A stretch of 64,000 bases of DNA, from assembly GCA_029688955.1 (NCBI GenBank), contig JARUKZ010000009.1:84008-148007 (forward strand). The letters run 5' to 3'. The notes beneath the pieces were generated by a model. That model worked only from the letters and a program-made list of their open reading frames with translations, ran no database searches and was not told the DNA's origin. This document shows positions 17,452 to 27,431 of the stretch, piece by piece. Both the position numbers and the translations under genes were made by a program. Position 1 is the stretch's first letter, and each line of letters begins with the position of its first letter. Origin of the DNA: Chitinispirillales bacterium ANBcel5 (lineage in GTDB: Bacteria > Fibrobacterota > Chitinivibrionia > Chitinivibrionales > Chitinispirillaceae).

Positions 17452-18384
17452 ATGAAAACAAACAGATGGAATGTTCTTTTTACATCCTCAGAGTCTGGTG
17501 CAAAAATTAAACCTTTCAGTATCTCTGGTACTTTAATTGTTTTGTGTTTGATTTTTTCACTAATCGGGGTAGCAGGTTTTGGTAGACTGGTTTATTATGG
17601 TGCATCTTTTGGTATTGCAAGGCTTGGATTGTACGAAATTAGGCGTGAAAATCAGGGGTTACTTTCAAAATTAAGGTTTCTTGAAAAAATCATTGAAGAA
17701 GAAAAAAATAAAATAGATGGAATAGTAAGCTATGAGAATAATGCACGACTTAGGTATGGGTTAAATTCAATTAGTGAGGAAGTAAGAAAAGCTGGTGTTG
17801 GTGGAATGCCAACAAAAGAAGAGCTAATGTATTCAAGCTTAATGGATCCGGTTGTGGTACGATCTCAAGAAGTTAAACAAAATCTCGTTAATTTAATTCA
17901 CCAAGCTGAATTGCAGGAATCCACATTTGTTCAGATGTCAGAAAGTGTTATTGGGTTATACGATAAATGGTCGCATAGACCATCAATATGGCCTGCCTTT
18001 GGGAGAATAACCTCGAGATTCGGATACCGAACTCACCCTGTTACAGGACAGCGCATTTTTCATTCCGGATTAGATATTGCCAATAAAACATGGACCCCCG
18101 TATTTACTACTGCAGACGGAATTGTTAAGCATTCTGGTAACAGAAATCATTTTGGAACAACTGTTATCATCTCTCATTACAAGGGAATGTATGAAACACT
18201 GTATGCTCACCTGCATAAAGCAGCTGTTACTTCAGGGCAAGTAGTTGAACGCGGTGACTTAATAGGATACGTAGGGAGCACTGGATTGAGCACGGGCCCT
18301 CATCTTCACTACGAAGTACATCAAAATGGAAGAGCTGTTAACCCTTTGCGGTATATCTTAGCATCTGATGTAATTGTTGATTGA
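17452..18384 (+). CDS. Membrane-anchored M23 (LytM) peptidoglycan endopeptidase
   Basis: The 310-residue protein has a short cytoplasmic N-terminus, one membrane helix near residues 23-45, a coiled coil (about 60-150) and a C-terminal LytM domain. The zinc site is complete: HSGLD, HLH within YAHLHKA, and HLHYE. It is therefore predicted to be an active periplasmic endopeptidase cutting peptide cross-links. Family members act in growth, division or envelope remodelling. The helix plus coiled coil resembles MepM/NlpD-like organisation. It is probably monocistronic. Confidence 0.9.
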   Translation: MKTNRWNVLFTSSESGAKIKPFSISGTLIVLCLIFSLIGVAGFGRLVYYGASFGIARLGLYEIRRENQGLLSKLRFLEKIIEEEKNKIDGIVSYENNARLRYGLNSISEEVRKAGVGGMPTKEELMYSSLMDPVVVRSQEVKQNLVNLIHQAELQESTFVQMSESVIGLYDKWSHRPSIWPAFGRITSRFGYRTHPVTGQRIFHSGLDIANKTWTPVFTTADGIVKHSGNRNHFGTTVIISHYKGMYETLYAHLHKAAVTSGQVVERGDLIGYVGSTGLSTGPHLHYEVHQNGRAVNPLRYILASDVIVD

Positions 18385-18565
18385 ATCTTGGTAACTCTTC
18401 TCTTAATATTCCCTTTTGTCTGAAATTATATTTTATTCTCGGACTTAAAAATAGCGCCATTGTGGTGTTTAAAACTACTTTTCCCAAAAAATATTTCTCT
18501 ATATACAAAAAATAATGATATACTTATATATACTTGATATCTAAATACAATTGGAGATGAAAACA

Positions 18566-18973
18566 ATGGTACATTATGAAGAACATGGTATAAGTACTCA
18601 AAAGAGAACAGAATGGTTAGATATTACGAGTCAAGTTGAAAAAAGTATTCGCTTAAGTAACGTTCAGAACGGAATCTGTATGGTTTCAAGCCTACATACA
18701 ACTGCTGCAATTACTCTTAATGAAAATGCTGATCCAGATGTTGGGAGGGATTTTTTCTACAAGATGAATCAACTTATCACAAAAGACCCGGCTTTTAATC
18801 ACATCGAAGGTAATAGTGATAGTCACATAAAATCATCTCTTGTAGGGTTTAGCGCTCAGGTTCCGGTGCTAAAGGGTAAGCTTGTTCTTGGTACCTGGCA
18901 ATCATTGTATTTCTGTGAGTTTGATGGTCCGCGTTCGGGCCGAAAGTTTTCGGTCACTATAATAGGAGAGTAG
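18566..18973 (+). CDS. yjbQ: YjbQ family protein (UPF0047)
   Basis: The 135-residue protein matches YjbQ/UPF0047. It has the VSSLHTTAAITLNENADPD motif with catalytic-like His, a GNSDSHIKSSL stretch, and GTWQSLYFCEFDGPRSGR. The fold is a small beta barrel trimer; some members have weak thiamine phosphate synthase activity, but the physiological role is unclear. I begin at the ATG at 18566, 9 bp after GGAG. The longer frame starting at TTG 18551 lies on the binding site. Confidence 0.9.
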   Translation: MVHYEEHGISTQKRTEWLDITSQVEKSIRLSNVQNGICMVSSLHTTAAITLNENADPDVGRDFFYKMNQLITKDPAFNHIEGNSDSHIKSSLVGFSAQVPVLKGKLVLGTWQSLYFCEFDGPRSGRKFSVTIIGE

Positions 18974-18977
18974 AAGT

Positions 18978-20045
18978 ATGAGAATGGTAAAACCATTCCC
19001 ATATGTTGTATTGTATGCAGTTTTCTTTTCGCTTGTTTCTATTGATGCTAATGAAAGTGAAATAAGATATGCTGGTGAAATGATGCACCTTCCTGTAGGG
19101 AGTGATGTTGCTGCTATGGGTAATTCTGGAGTTTCACTGGCAACCAGAGCTACTTCTGCTTATTGGAATCCCGCTGCGTCCTCTATGCTTTCTGAATTTG
19201 AAGTATCGCTCGAGTATGCTAATTTATTTTGGGGACTTGCTCATCACGGTGTAATTGCCTTGCATATGCCTTTGGAAAATGCTGGAATTGGGCTTTCGGC
19301 TCTTCTAATACCTTTTTACAGTGGGACAATACAAAAATGGGATACTCTTAGCGGAACTTTTCAGCAACGTTTGCATAATCCTGACTTAAGAGCTGATGGA
19401 TCTTCTGATGGTCATTTTTACAATACCAGTACCATGATGGTTGTTTCGCTTGGAAGGTTATTTTCGATTCCATTGCCAAGGTCGGCGGCGGGTGATTTGC
19501 CTTTAGTTATGGATGTTGGGTCTGGTGTAAACTTTAAAGGGACATGGCAGACTACCAATATTGACGATAAGGTTAGAGTAGGAATGAATGCAACTTTGGA
19601 TCTAGGGGTTTTGATGAGGTTTGGAGTGGACTATGATTTTAACTATAAAAAGCTCTCCAGATTCATTTCTTTGGGAGTATCACTCAGAAACGTTATTCCA
19701 TCAAAAATGATGTGGAGTCATTCAGATGACGGTTCAGGAAAAAGAGAATATAAAGAGCCCGTACATGGCACACAACACTTTGGAATATCTTATTCAGATT
19801 ACTCGGGTTTTTGGGGGGCAGATTGGATTTTAACTGTTTCAGTTATACGTAATTACGCCCAGACATATCATTTTGGGGTAGAAGCTGAATTTTGGAACAC
19901 AGTTAGTTTCAGGGTTGGATTATCTGATAAAGTGCCGACTTTGGGAACTGGTGTAAAATTTAGAAACTATTTTCTCGATTATGCATTTCGCTTTGATAAA
20001 TTGGAGTATTCACCAGTGAGGATAACCATGGGTTTTAATTTTTAA
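18978..20045 (+). CDS. PorV/PorQ-family outer-membrane beta-barrel protein
   Basis: The 355-residue protein has a signal peptide (to about SIDAN). Then comes the family start AGEMMHLPVGSDVAAMGNSGVS, followed by ATSAYWNPAAS, which is diagnostic for the PorV/UPF0164 group. The rest alternates in beta strands and ends with aromatic phenylalanine (GFNF), as outer-membrane barrels do. PorV shuttles cargo in type IX secretion in Bacteroidota, but many paralogs exist and no other T9SS gene is here. It lies 4 bp after yjbQ. Confidence 0.8.
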   Translation: MRMVKPFPYVVLYAVFFSLVSIDANESEIRYAGEMMHLPVGSDVAAMGNSGVSLATRATSAYWNPAASSMLSEFEVSLEYANLFWGLAHHGVIALHMPLENAGIGLSALLIPFYSGTIQKWDTLSGTFQQRLHNPDLRADGSSDGHFYNTSTMMVVSLGRLFSIPLPRSAAGDLPLVMDVGSGVNFKGTWQTTNIDDKVRVGMNATLDLGVLMRFGVDYDFNYKKLSRFISLGVSLRNVIPSKMMWSHSDDGSGKREYKEPVHGTQHFGISYSDYSGFWGADWILTVSVIRNYAQTYHFGVEAEFWNTVSFRVGLSDKVPTLGTGVKFRNYFLDYAFRFDKLEYSPVRITMGFNF

Positions 20046-20046
20046 A

Positions 20047-20310
20047 TCAAAGATGCTTAAATTTTTCTTTGGCACCGTATAATTGACCTATTCGAATTGA
20101 AAGCCGGTCATCGACTACTGTTACTTCACCCTTTGCAATAAGTTTTTTGCAGATTAAAACATCCACTGGTTCACCGGCCATTCTATTGAGCCTTACAAGG
20201 CTACCTTTTTTTAAACTTAGGAGATCACGTACAGTCATACTCGTTTGGCCAAGCAGAACTCGCATGGGCACGTTCACATCCAGGAGCATTCCAATTTTTC
20301 TTTTTTTCAT
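20047..20310 (-). CDS. fliN: FliN/SpoA-domain flagellar switch protein
   Basis: An 87-residue protein made almost entirely of a SpoA domain: LDVNVPMRVLLGQTSMTVRDLL, GSLVRLNRMAGEPVDVL and GEVTVVDDRLSIRIG. This is the C-terminal part of FliN, the flagellar C-ring component. There is no N-terminal extension and no other flagellar gene adjacent. FliN-like proteins also occur in type III secretion, but this size fits flagellar FliN. It lies 45 bp downstream of the Yip1 gene. Confidence 0.85.
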   Translation of the reverse strand: MKKRKIGMLLDVNVPMRVLLGQTSMTVRDLLSLKKGSLVRLNRMAGEPVDVLICKKLIAKGEVTVVDDRLSIRIGQLYGAKEKFKHL

Positions 20311-20355
20311 ATATTAATTCCTGCCTTTTTCTATTATTCTACGATCCTTAGATTA

Positions 20356-21102
20356 TCAGGTCAATAACTCTTTTATAAACTCAAGGTACCTTAAAACTTC
20401 TAAATTTGAAGGCTGAGCAGCTAAAGCTATGGAAAATGCAGCCAACAACAAAAAAACTATCAAAACGAACAGGAACACTGGGGATAAAAGAATTAAAACC
20501 ATTTTCAAGCTCGAGGTAATATGTATGCAGCTTGCCCCTTTAAGCAACAGGTAAAAATAAACACATGTAGAAATAAATCCACCGGCAAAGGGGATGAGGA
20601 AAAAGAGATAAGCTGCTTGAGCATAGAAGACTACCTTTAGTGTCTGAGAAAAGGTGGCTTTTTGGGCTCGGAATACAAATACTGTAAAATGTACATAGAG
20701 GGCAGAAATAAACAGCTGAATGAGTTGAGTAGCTGGTGCAGAGATAAAAGAAAATGACGAACTTTGAGTTGAGCCAAACCAATGAGTTATCGAACTCTGA
20801 AATATTTCCAAGGTCCCCCAAAGTATTTGGCCACTTAGCCCAACTCCTATACAAAATAGAGCAAATATTGCTGATGGCAGAATGTTTTTGTTATGAGCCA
20901 AATCAGAGAAAGAAGAGCTGGGTAATAACAAAATGTTTTTTATTGAGATAAAGAGAGCCTGTAATGGTGATTTTTCTCTTAAGCTGGTTTCCCAGGGAAT
21001 TGTTGCAGGAATGATAGACTTATCTAAGACAGTAATATTACCACAAAACGAACAGACTGGAGATACATAATAGTTCTGCGTAAGACACTTTTGACATTTC
21101 AC
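20356..21102 (-). CDS. Yip1-domain membrane protein with zinc-ribbon N-terminus
   Basis: The 248-residue protein has a four-cysteine zinc ribbon at the N-terminus (Cys3, Cys6, Cys17, Cys20). A short linker and about five membrane segments follow, spaced as in the Yip1/DUF1282 group. Its function is unknown. It is co-directional with fliN, with 45 bp between them. The start at 21102 gives the ribbon at the extreme N-terminus. Confidence 0.65.
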   Translation of the reverse strand: MKCQKCLTQNYYVSPVCSFCGNITVLDKSIIPATIPWETSLREKSPLQALFISIKNILLLPSSSFSDLAHNKNILPSAIFALFCIGVGLSGQILWGTLEIFQSSITHWFGSTQSSSFSFISAPATQLIQLFISALYVHFTVFVFRAQKATFSQTLKVVFYAQAAYLFFLIPFAGGFISTCVYFYLLLKGASCIHITSSLKMVLILLSPVFLFVLIVFLLLAAFSIALAAQPSNLEVLRYLEFIKELLT

Positions 21103-21419
21103 CGTAAAGAAGCTACCTTGTCATTAAATTCAAATAAGTTTTTTTAGTATTAGAAAATACTTTCTATTGATTGCAATCCCCAAAAACTTCTTCATTTAAA
21201 CTCTAACAGGACTATTCACTAAAGAATTAGATGGTACTAAATTTATCTCGTTAGTTTTTATTGGATTACAAACCTTGGAGATACCTTTTTATTATATCAA
21301 TTGGATTGTATATTTATTGATTTTGGTCGAATTTTATTATAAACTGAAGATGTTACAACAAGCGCTTTTTTATATGTGGTTCCGATCAAAAAAGTGCAAT
21401 GTAATTTGGAGGATTTTTC
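21103..21419. other. Divergent promoter region, Yip1 gene / hldD
   Basis: 317 bp of AT-rich DNA lie between diverging genes. GGAGGATTTTTC (near 21408-21419) is the hldD ribosome binding site. No other feature can be supported. Confidence 0.4.
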
Positions 21420-22394
21420 ATGATTGTTATTACAGGTGGAGCTGGTTTTATTGGAAGTTGTTTAGTTTGGATGCTTAATCAACGTGGAGTAGAAGATATT
21501 TTGATCGTCGATAGATTGGGGACCAGCGAAAAATGGAAAAACCTGGTTCCGCTCAAATATCAGGATTTCTTGGACAAAGATGACTTTATTTCACGTCTTG
21601 AAGCTGGTGAATTGAATTTTGGAATTGATGCTATTCTTCACCTTGGTGCATGTTCTTCTACCACAGAAAAAGATGCATCCTATTTAATGGAGAATAATTT
21701 CCGATACACGGCAAGAATAGGCCATTGGTGGGAGCGTAATCAGGAGTGCAGATTTATTTATGCCTCCAGTGCTGCTACTTATGGTAACGGTGGACAAGGG
21801 TATGAAGACCGGGAAAGCGACTTACATGATTTAAGACCATTGAATATGTATGGGTACTCTAAACATGTATTTGATCTTTATGCCCAAAAAAAAGGCTGGT
21901 TAAAAAAAATAGTAGGTCTTAAATACTTTAATGTTTTTGGACCAAATGAAGAACATAAAGGTGATATGAGAAGCCTTATAGCAAAGGCTTTTAAAAGGGT
22001 TAGAGATGAAGGTGAAATATCGTTATTTAAATCAAACCGAGCAAATTATAGTCATGGAGAACAGAGAAGAGATTTCATATACGTAAAAGACGTTGCTGCT
22101 ATGACTCTTTTCTTCTTACAAAACAAAAAAGGGGGTATTTATAATATTGGTACAGGGGAGGCCAAAACCTGGAACGACCTGGCGCGTGCACTGTTTAATG
22201 CTCTTGGTAAGGAAACTGTTATAAAGTATGTAGATATGCCCGCAAGTCTCGAAAATAAATATCAGTATTTTACTCAGGCTGAAATGGAAAAATTAAGATC
22301 TGTTGGATGTGACCATACATGCATGTCACTTGATGATGCAGTAAAAGATTATGTTCACAATCATTTGATTACAGAAACTCCATTGGGCTGGTAA
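21420..22394 (+). CDS. hldD: ADP-L-glycero-D-manno-heptose 6-epimerase
   Basis: This short-chain (extended) epimerase forms the LPS heptose donor. It has the nucleotide-binding GGAGFIGS at residues 6-13, then VDRLG, HLGACSSTTE and the catalytic YGYSKHVFD Tyr-Lys pair. A KYFNVFGPNE motif and GEQRRDFIYVKDV complete the match. Length 324 is typical. It shows that the cell makes heptose-containing LPS. It leads directly, with 11 bp spacing, into the FapA gene. Confidence 0.95.
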   Translation: MIVITGGAGFIGSCLVWMLNQRGVEDILIVDRLGTSEKWKNLVPLKYQDFLDKDDFISRLEAGELNFGIDAILHLGACSSTTEKDASYLMENNFRYTARIGHWWERNQECRFIYASSAATYGNGGQGYEDRESDLHDLRPLNMYGYSKHVFDLYAQKKGWLKKIVGLKYFNVFGPNEEHKGDMRSLIAKAFKRVRDEGEISLFKSNRANYSHGEQRRDFIYVKDVAAMTLFFLQNKKGGIYNIGTGEAKTWNDLARALFNALGKETVIKYVDMPASLENKYQYFTQAEMEKLRSVGCDHTCMSLDDAVKDYVHNHLITETPLGW

Positions 22395-22405
22395 GGGAGA
22401 AGTTT

Positions 22406-23788
22406 TTGGACCAGTTAGATGTCAAAATAAGCTCAGACTTTTTAACTGCAGCTCTTCTTATTCCAGTAGAGTGTAAGAACATATCTTTTGATAACATAAT
22501 GCAGTTTCTTGCACAAAAAAAAATCGTATATGGTGTAAAAGAGAAGAACATACATCAGATGATTTCCGAAAAAAAAATCGGTTCATATACTATAATTGCT
22601 TCAGGAAAACCTGTAGAAAGGGGAAGACCTGGAAAAATTCAATTACTTATAGATACATCAAAAATCGGCAAACCTAAAGAACTCAAATGCGGTAAAGTGG
22701 ATCACAAAAATCTGGGACTTATTGTAAATGTCAAAAAAGGAACACCGTTGGCCAGAAGAATACCTTCTGTACGAGGTTCGGATGGTATAACTGTTTTTGG
22801 GAAAACTTTACCTGCTCCTCAAGAGAACGATGTAATATTGAGGGTTGGAACCGGAACTGAGATATCAGTTAGTGATCCAAATCTTTTGGTAGCAAGTATA
22901 GATGGTTATTTGAGAATAGCTGAAGATACAATAGAAGTACATTCTCAAAAAGTAATAAATGGTGACATAGATTATGCTACAGGAAACATCTCCCTTGATG
23001 GCGATTTAAAGGTAACCGGTTCAATTAAAGCCGGTTTTGAAGTTCATATATCCGGATCTCTTGTGGTTTATGGGTGTGCAGAAGAGACAATAATAAAATG
23101 TGGTGGTAGTATACAAGTCCGAAACGGAATCGCCGGATCAGGTTCTGGATTAATTGAGTGTGGGGGAAAACTCAGTGCAAAGTTTATTTCAAACTTTACT
23201 GTGAACACTGATTCCGACTGCACCGTTTATGATGATATACTTCACTCATCTATAATATCACATGGTAGAGTTACTGCTAAAAATATTGTGGGTGGATATG
23301 TTGCTGCTGCAAATGGAATTAGAGCAAAAGAAATTGGAAATGTTTCGGAAACTAAAACTATCGTTGATATTGATCACAAAGCTATGAAACAAAAACAACG
23401 TTCTTTAGTACTGAGCAAACTAAAAGAATCTAAAGCTAAGTTAAATACAGAAAAGAAAATACTTTTTGATTATTTAAAAAACCATATGGATCAAAATGGT
23501 AATATACAGGATTTAGATACCTTTGATGAGATGAAGCATTCCTTGCTATTTTTATATATTAATTTCTGTTCCCTCCAAAAACAGATTTCTGATTTGGAAT
23601 CTTCTTTAACCTCCCCCAATTGTCCAATTATAAAAGCATCAGTAGTATATCCTAATGTTGTTGCTAATCTTGGAAATCAAAAACGTTTAATTAAAAAAGT
23701 TGAAAAAAGCGTAACCTATGAAATGATTAGCGATGAGGCCCCGTGTACAAAAAACGACATTAGGGCTATTAGTGGTGGAGGTAAATGA
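22406..23788 (+). CDS. fapA: FapA/DUF342 family protein
   Basis: The 460-residue protein has an N-terminal FapA domain with VNVKKGTPLARRIPS. A right-handed beta-helix-like repeat region follows at about 170-320 (GDIDYATGNISLDGDLKV, GSIKAGFEVHISGSL), then a C-terminal coiled coil. FapA-type proteins are linked to flagellar/polar assembly and to signalling. The start is TTG at 22406, with GGGAGA about 7 bp upstream; no ATG gives a full domain. The 3' end is followed at once by the TPR gene. Confidence 0.78.
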   Translation: MDQLDVKISSDFLTAALLIPVECKNISFDNIMQFLAQKKIVYGVKEKNIHQMISEKKIGSYTIIASGKPVERGRPGKIQLLIDTSKIGKPKELKCGKVDHKNLGLIVNVKKGTPLARRIPSVRGSDGITVFGKTLPAPQENDVILRVGTGTEISVSDPNLLVASIDGYLRIAEDTIEVHSQKVINGDIDYATGNISLDGDLKVTGSIKAGFEVHISGSLVVYGCAEETIIKCGGSIQVRNGIAGSGSGLIECGGKLSAKFISNFTVNTDSDCTVYDDILHSSIISHGRVTAKNIVGGYVAAANGIRAKEIGNVSETKTIVDIDHKAMKQKQRSLVLSKLKESKAKLNTEKKILFDYLKNHMDQNGNIQDLDTFDEMKHSLLFLYINFCSLQKQISDLESSLTSPNCPIIKASVVYPNVVANLGNQKRLIKKVEKSVTYEMISDEAPCTKNDIRAISGGGK

Positions 23789-23792
23789 TTTT

Positions 23793-25715
23793 ATGAATTC
23801 TAAATACTGGTTTATTAGCTTAGTTCTGTTTTTTGGTTTATTCACAACCAATGCTGACGAATCAATTGATTACATTCATTACAGACTTGGTGTTAGATAT
23901 AAGAATGAAAAAAAATACGACCTGGCAACAGAAGAGTTCAGGAAAGTTTTAGCTGCTTATCCCGATAATTATAATGCATACATGCACCTTGCTGAAATTC
24001 ACTCTTTGCAGAATAATCCCAGATTAGTCATTTATTACCTTCAGGAGGCCCTAACCTACAATCCAGGGTGGGGAAAAGCTCATAAAATGTTAGCACAAGC
24101 CTATGAGCAGGATGGTCAAATCCAAAGAGCCATAAATGAACTTCAACAGTATATGCAATCAGCAGATCCTGCGGAGCGTGACAGTATTCAACTTACCATT
24201 GATAGCTTTATAACCAGAGTTGGAGGGGTAGAGCAAGCTACTGAAATAGATCAAAATGTACTTGAAGAACCCTCCGACAACATTAAGCGTGATACCACTG
24301 ATGAACAGGTGGATAGAGATAGTGCTGATTCAGAACAACAGGATGAGGATGATACAGACCCGGAAGTTGATCGTTTATTCAGCAAAGCTGTCGATTACTA
24401 TAATCACAATAAATATGATTCTGCAATAGCTGCGATTCGGGCCTGTTTAAAAGTTAAGCCAGGTCACCCAGGAGCATACTACTATGCTGGTTTGATCAGG
24501 CGTAAAAAGGGGCAGAACAGAATGGCCAGAATCAATTTTCAAAGGGGTCTAAATCACCCTAATCTTGGAATAAATGGACATTTCTACTTAGGAAAAATTT
24601 TTGGTGAGAAAAAAAACTATAATGAGGCAGTAAAACACCTCAGAGCTTATATTGAAAATGCAAGAAATGAAAAGCATATAACGAAAGCAAGGACATTACT
24701 GGATCAGTATAGCCCTTTAGTCAGCGAAACAACAAGAAAAAATGACCAAACTAAAGAAACCAGTGTTGGTTATGATGTGATCGAAAAACGACATTACGCT
24801 CCCATAGAAATCAGAATCGATTCCCTTCTTTCCATGATGACTGTTGATACTCTGACCGATGTGGGACAGAAATTACTTAACGGAATAAGAGGATTTAAGT
24901 CCGACAGGTTTGATAGAGCGGTAAATGAGTTTAGGAAGGTGTTGGTAGAAAATCCTCAGGGCTCATTGGCTGCTCATAGTATCTATAATATTGGGATATG
25001 TTTTTATAAAATGAGGCTTTATAAAGATGCTCAAAATCAATTTGAACAATTTCTTGATCGATTTCCTAACAATAGGTTTGCTCCAAACAGTATGTTTCTT
25101 AAAACAATGTGTTATCAGCAACGCAGTGATTTTGAAACAGCGGAAAGGCTTTGGAGGCACTTTATTCGTGAATATAGGCAGCACGAATGGGTCCCTTTAG
25201 CATGGGAGAGACTTGGTGATACTTATGTTCACCTTGCTGATCTTAGAAAAGCAATAGAAGCTTACAACCAAGCTTTGAATCTTAGCAAAAGTGTATCTGA
25301 TAAGGTCTATACATATTATAAAAGAGGTAATGTTTTTCGCTTACTTGAAAATTCCAGAAGAGCTGCGGATTCCTACAAATCGGCCATTAAACTTGGAGAG
25401 GACAATAATGTATACCTGAGGGTACCTGACTCTTATTACAAACTTGCCGATCTTAAATTTAAGCAAAGAAATTTTCAAAAAGCTCTTCCATTATATCAAA
25501 GGGTGACAAGAAAGTATCCGTCATTCCACGAAACACCCTGGGGGTTATTTCAAATTGCAAATATCCACAGAAATCTCATGGAATTTCAAAACGCAGTTGA
25601 TGTTTATAAAAAATTAATTGAGCATCACTCACAAGATTACTGGGCCAGACAGGCTGAATGGAAACTGGAGGATACCATTTGGGAACATGAATACAGATCA
25701 GTGCTTAGAAGATAA
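23793..25715 (+). CDS. Exported TPR-repeat protein
   Basis: The 640-residue protein starts with a signal peptide (MNSKYWFISLVLFFGLF) and then repeats TPR units in two blocks. Block one is at about residues 25-140, block two from about 200 to the C-terminus, with an acidic linker between. Many repeats resemble the YbgF/Tol-Pal and outer-membrane assembly type (AQNQFEQFLDRFPNN). It is predicted to be periplasmic or envelope-associated. I moved the start to the ATG at 23793, preceded by GGAGG; an upstream frame starts inside fapA. Confidence 0.75.
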   Translation: MNSKYWFISLVLFFGLFTTNADESIDYIHYRLGVRYKNEKKYDLATEEFRKVLAAYPDNYNAYMHLAEIHSLQNNPRLVIYYLQEALTYNPGWGKAHKMLAQAYEQDGQIQRAINELQQYMQSADPAERDSIQLTIDSFITRVGGVEQATEIDQNVLEEPSDNIKRDTTDEQVDRDSADSEQQDEDDTDPEVDRLFSKAVDYYNHNKYDSAIAAIRACLKVKPGHPGAYYYAGLIRRKKGQNRMARINFQRGLNHPNLGINGHFYLGKIFGEKKNYNEAVKHLRAYIENARNEKHITKARTLLDQYSPLVSETTRKNDQTKETSVGYDVIEKRHYAPIEIRIDSLLSMMTVDTLTDVGQKLLNGIRGFKSDRFDRAVNEFRKVLVENPQGSLAAHSIYNIGICFYKMRLYKDAQNQFEQFLDRFPNNRFAPNSMFLKTMCYQQRSDFETAERLWRHFIREYRQHEWVPLAWERLGDTYVHLADLRKAIEAYNQALNLSKSVSDKVYTYYKRGNVFRLLENSRRAADSYKSAIKLGEDNNVYLRVPDSYYKLADLKFKQRNFQKALPLYQRVTRKYPSFHETPWGLFQIANIHRNLMEFQNAVDVYKKLIEHHSQDYWARQAEWKLEDTIWEHEYRSVLRR

Positions 25716-25761
25716 AAAAAATAATTGACTCCGCCGCTTACCTATTCTAAAATAACCATAT

Positions 25762-26148
25762 ATGAATAAAAATGATACATTACTTGTTGAACGACTCATT
25801 GAGTCGTTCAATGCTCAACTTTGCTGTTATAAAACGCTGCGCGACACAGTTAGATCCATGATAAGCAGTCTTGTGCTTTCAAGGGGAGATTTATCCGTTA
25901 TTATAGAGGGCATAGAAAATAAAAGCAAGTTATTGGAAAAAGTACAGGGTCAAAGAAATAGTGTGGAATCTGATATTATCCAGTGGCAAAAAAGAAAAAC
26001 AGCAATAAAAACCAATAATCTTGTTTCTGAATTAGAAAACGTCTTGGAAAACATGGAAATGGTAATAAAAGAATTCCTTGAAGATGAGCAAAAACTAAAG
26101 ATGTATATGGAAAAGCTTTATGGGACTCAAACTGGAGTCAGGGCGTGA
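25762..26148 (+). CDS. FlgN-like coiled-coil protein
   Basis: The 128-residue, all-helical protein consists mainly of heptad-like repeats and has no membrane segment. Size, the central lysine-rich KSKLLEKVQGQR stretch and its place before a motility-type two-component pair suggest a FlgN-like secretion chaperone. The evidence is weak: FlgN sequences are poorly conserved, and it could be any short coiled coil. The 3' end overlaps the kinase gene by 4 bp, so the two are translationally coupled. Confidence 0.4.
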   Translation: MNKNDTLLVERLIESFNAQLCCYKTLRDTVRSMISSLVLSRGDLSVIIEGIENKSKLLEKVQGQRNSVESDIIQWQKRKTAIKTNNLVSELENVLENMEMVIKEFLEDEQKLKMYMEKLYGTQTGVRA

Positions 26149-27401
26149 AAATGATGGAAGTAAAAGATGCGTTTTCAGTTGATGTATATAGAGACCTACA
26201 CCGTGCATTTGTTGAGTTTCAGAATAGAGCTGAGAAGCTAAGTACTGCATATGAGGCCATGCAGCAAGATTTTAAGAATGTAAATATTGAGCTTGATAGA
26301 AAAAATGCGCAACTTGCAGGGAGTCTCGCCCAAAAGGAAGAAGTACAAACATATCTTAACAGTATTTTGGAAAGCATGGATAATGGGGTTATCGGGGTTA
26401 ATACGGCAGGGGAAATAACTCACTTCAATAAGGCGGCGGGAATAATTACAGGGTATAATGCTGAGAAAGTAATGGGAAGACCTTATACCGAAATATTTAT
26501 AACTCAAGAGAGTCGGGGCAGTACTCTTTTAAAAACGCTTCAAAGTGGTTGTGAACTTTTACGTGATGAAAGAGTTTTGTGGCACAAAGATGGTCACCCT
26601 GTGCCCGTTTCCTACCAAACAGCAATTCTTAAAGACGGGAATGGAAGAAAACTAGGAGCTGTAGAAATTTTCAGTGATATATCCAGATTAAAAGCAATGG
26701 AAAGAGAGATGCAACAGAACAGGACAATGGCTGCACTTGGAGAAATGTCTGCTACGGTTGCACATGAAATTCGTAACCCTCTTGGTGCAATGGGAGTGTG
26801 GGCTGGGTTGCTCGAACGAGATCTTGAACCAAAAGACAGTAGAAGGAAAACCCTAAACAAAATAACCGAAGGTTTATCCAGACTTAATAAAATTGTTTCA
26901 AATTTACTGGTTTATACTCGTCCCGTAACCACTGAATTTCGAAAGCTTGAATTGGGTGCACTGCTTGAAGAGATTGTTGATTTTACTGAAATAGAAATTG
27001 AGAGGCTCGGTGTTAATATAAAGGTAGATAAAAAACTTAAAGACGCTGAAAATCTGTTTGTACTTGCTGATCCAGAAAAAATGAGCCAGGCTATTATGAA
27101 TGTTTGTCTCAATGCTGTGCAGGCTATGAACGATGGGGGAACCCTTGCTGTAAGCTTTGAAAAAGGGAAAAAGGAGAGGGGGTTTTCTGCATTTACTATT
27201 TCTGATACTGGATGCGGAATGGAAAGTGAAGTTTTGGAAAAAATATTTGATCCATTTTTTACCACAAAAGAAAATGGGACAGGACTTGGATTAGCTATAG
27301 TAAAAAAGATAGTTGAATCTCACAGCGGACATATAGATGTTAACAGTAGTAGTGGTAATGGTACCAGCGTAAAAATATTTCTACCTTATTTAAAAGATTA
27401 G
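26145..27401 (+). CDS. PAS-domain sensor histidine kinase
   Basis: The 418-residue protein lacks a membrane segment, so it is a cytosolic sensor. It has an N-terminal coiled coil, then a PAS domain (residues 75-185). The phosphoacceptor box is VAHEIRNPLGAMG, with histidine near residue 206. The ATPase domain has N box NVCLNAVQAMNDGG, G1 DTGCGM and FFTTKENGTGLGL. The kinase family is that of AtoS/FlgS/ZraS. The GTG at 26145 overlaps the previous gene; the ATGs at 26151 and 26154 are equally plausible starts. Confidence 0.93.
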   Translation: MKMMEVKDAFSVDVYRDLHRAFVEFQNRAEKLSTAYEAMQQDFKNVNIELDRKNAQLAGSLAQKEEVQTYLNSILESMDNGVIGVNTAGEITHFNKAAGIITGYNAEKVMGRPYTEIFITQESRGSTLLKTLQSGCELLRDERVLWHKDGHPVPVSYQTAILKDGNGRKLGAVEIFSDISRLKAMEREMQQNRTMAALGEMSATVAHEIRNPLGAMGVWAGLLERDLEPKDSRRKTLNKITEGLSRLNKIVSNLLVYTRPVTTEFRKLELGALLEEIVDFTEIEIERLGVNIKVDKKLKDAENLFVLADPEKMSQAIMNVCLNAVQAMNDGGTLAVSFEKGKKERGFSAFTISDTGCGMESEVLEKIFDPFFTTKENGTGLGLAIVKKIVESHSGHIDVNSSSGNGTSVKIFLPYLKD

Positions 27402-27431
27402 TTTGTAGGTATTTATCAAAAGAGAAAAAAA

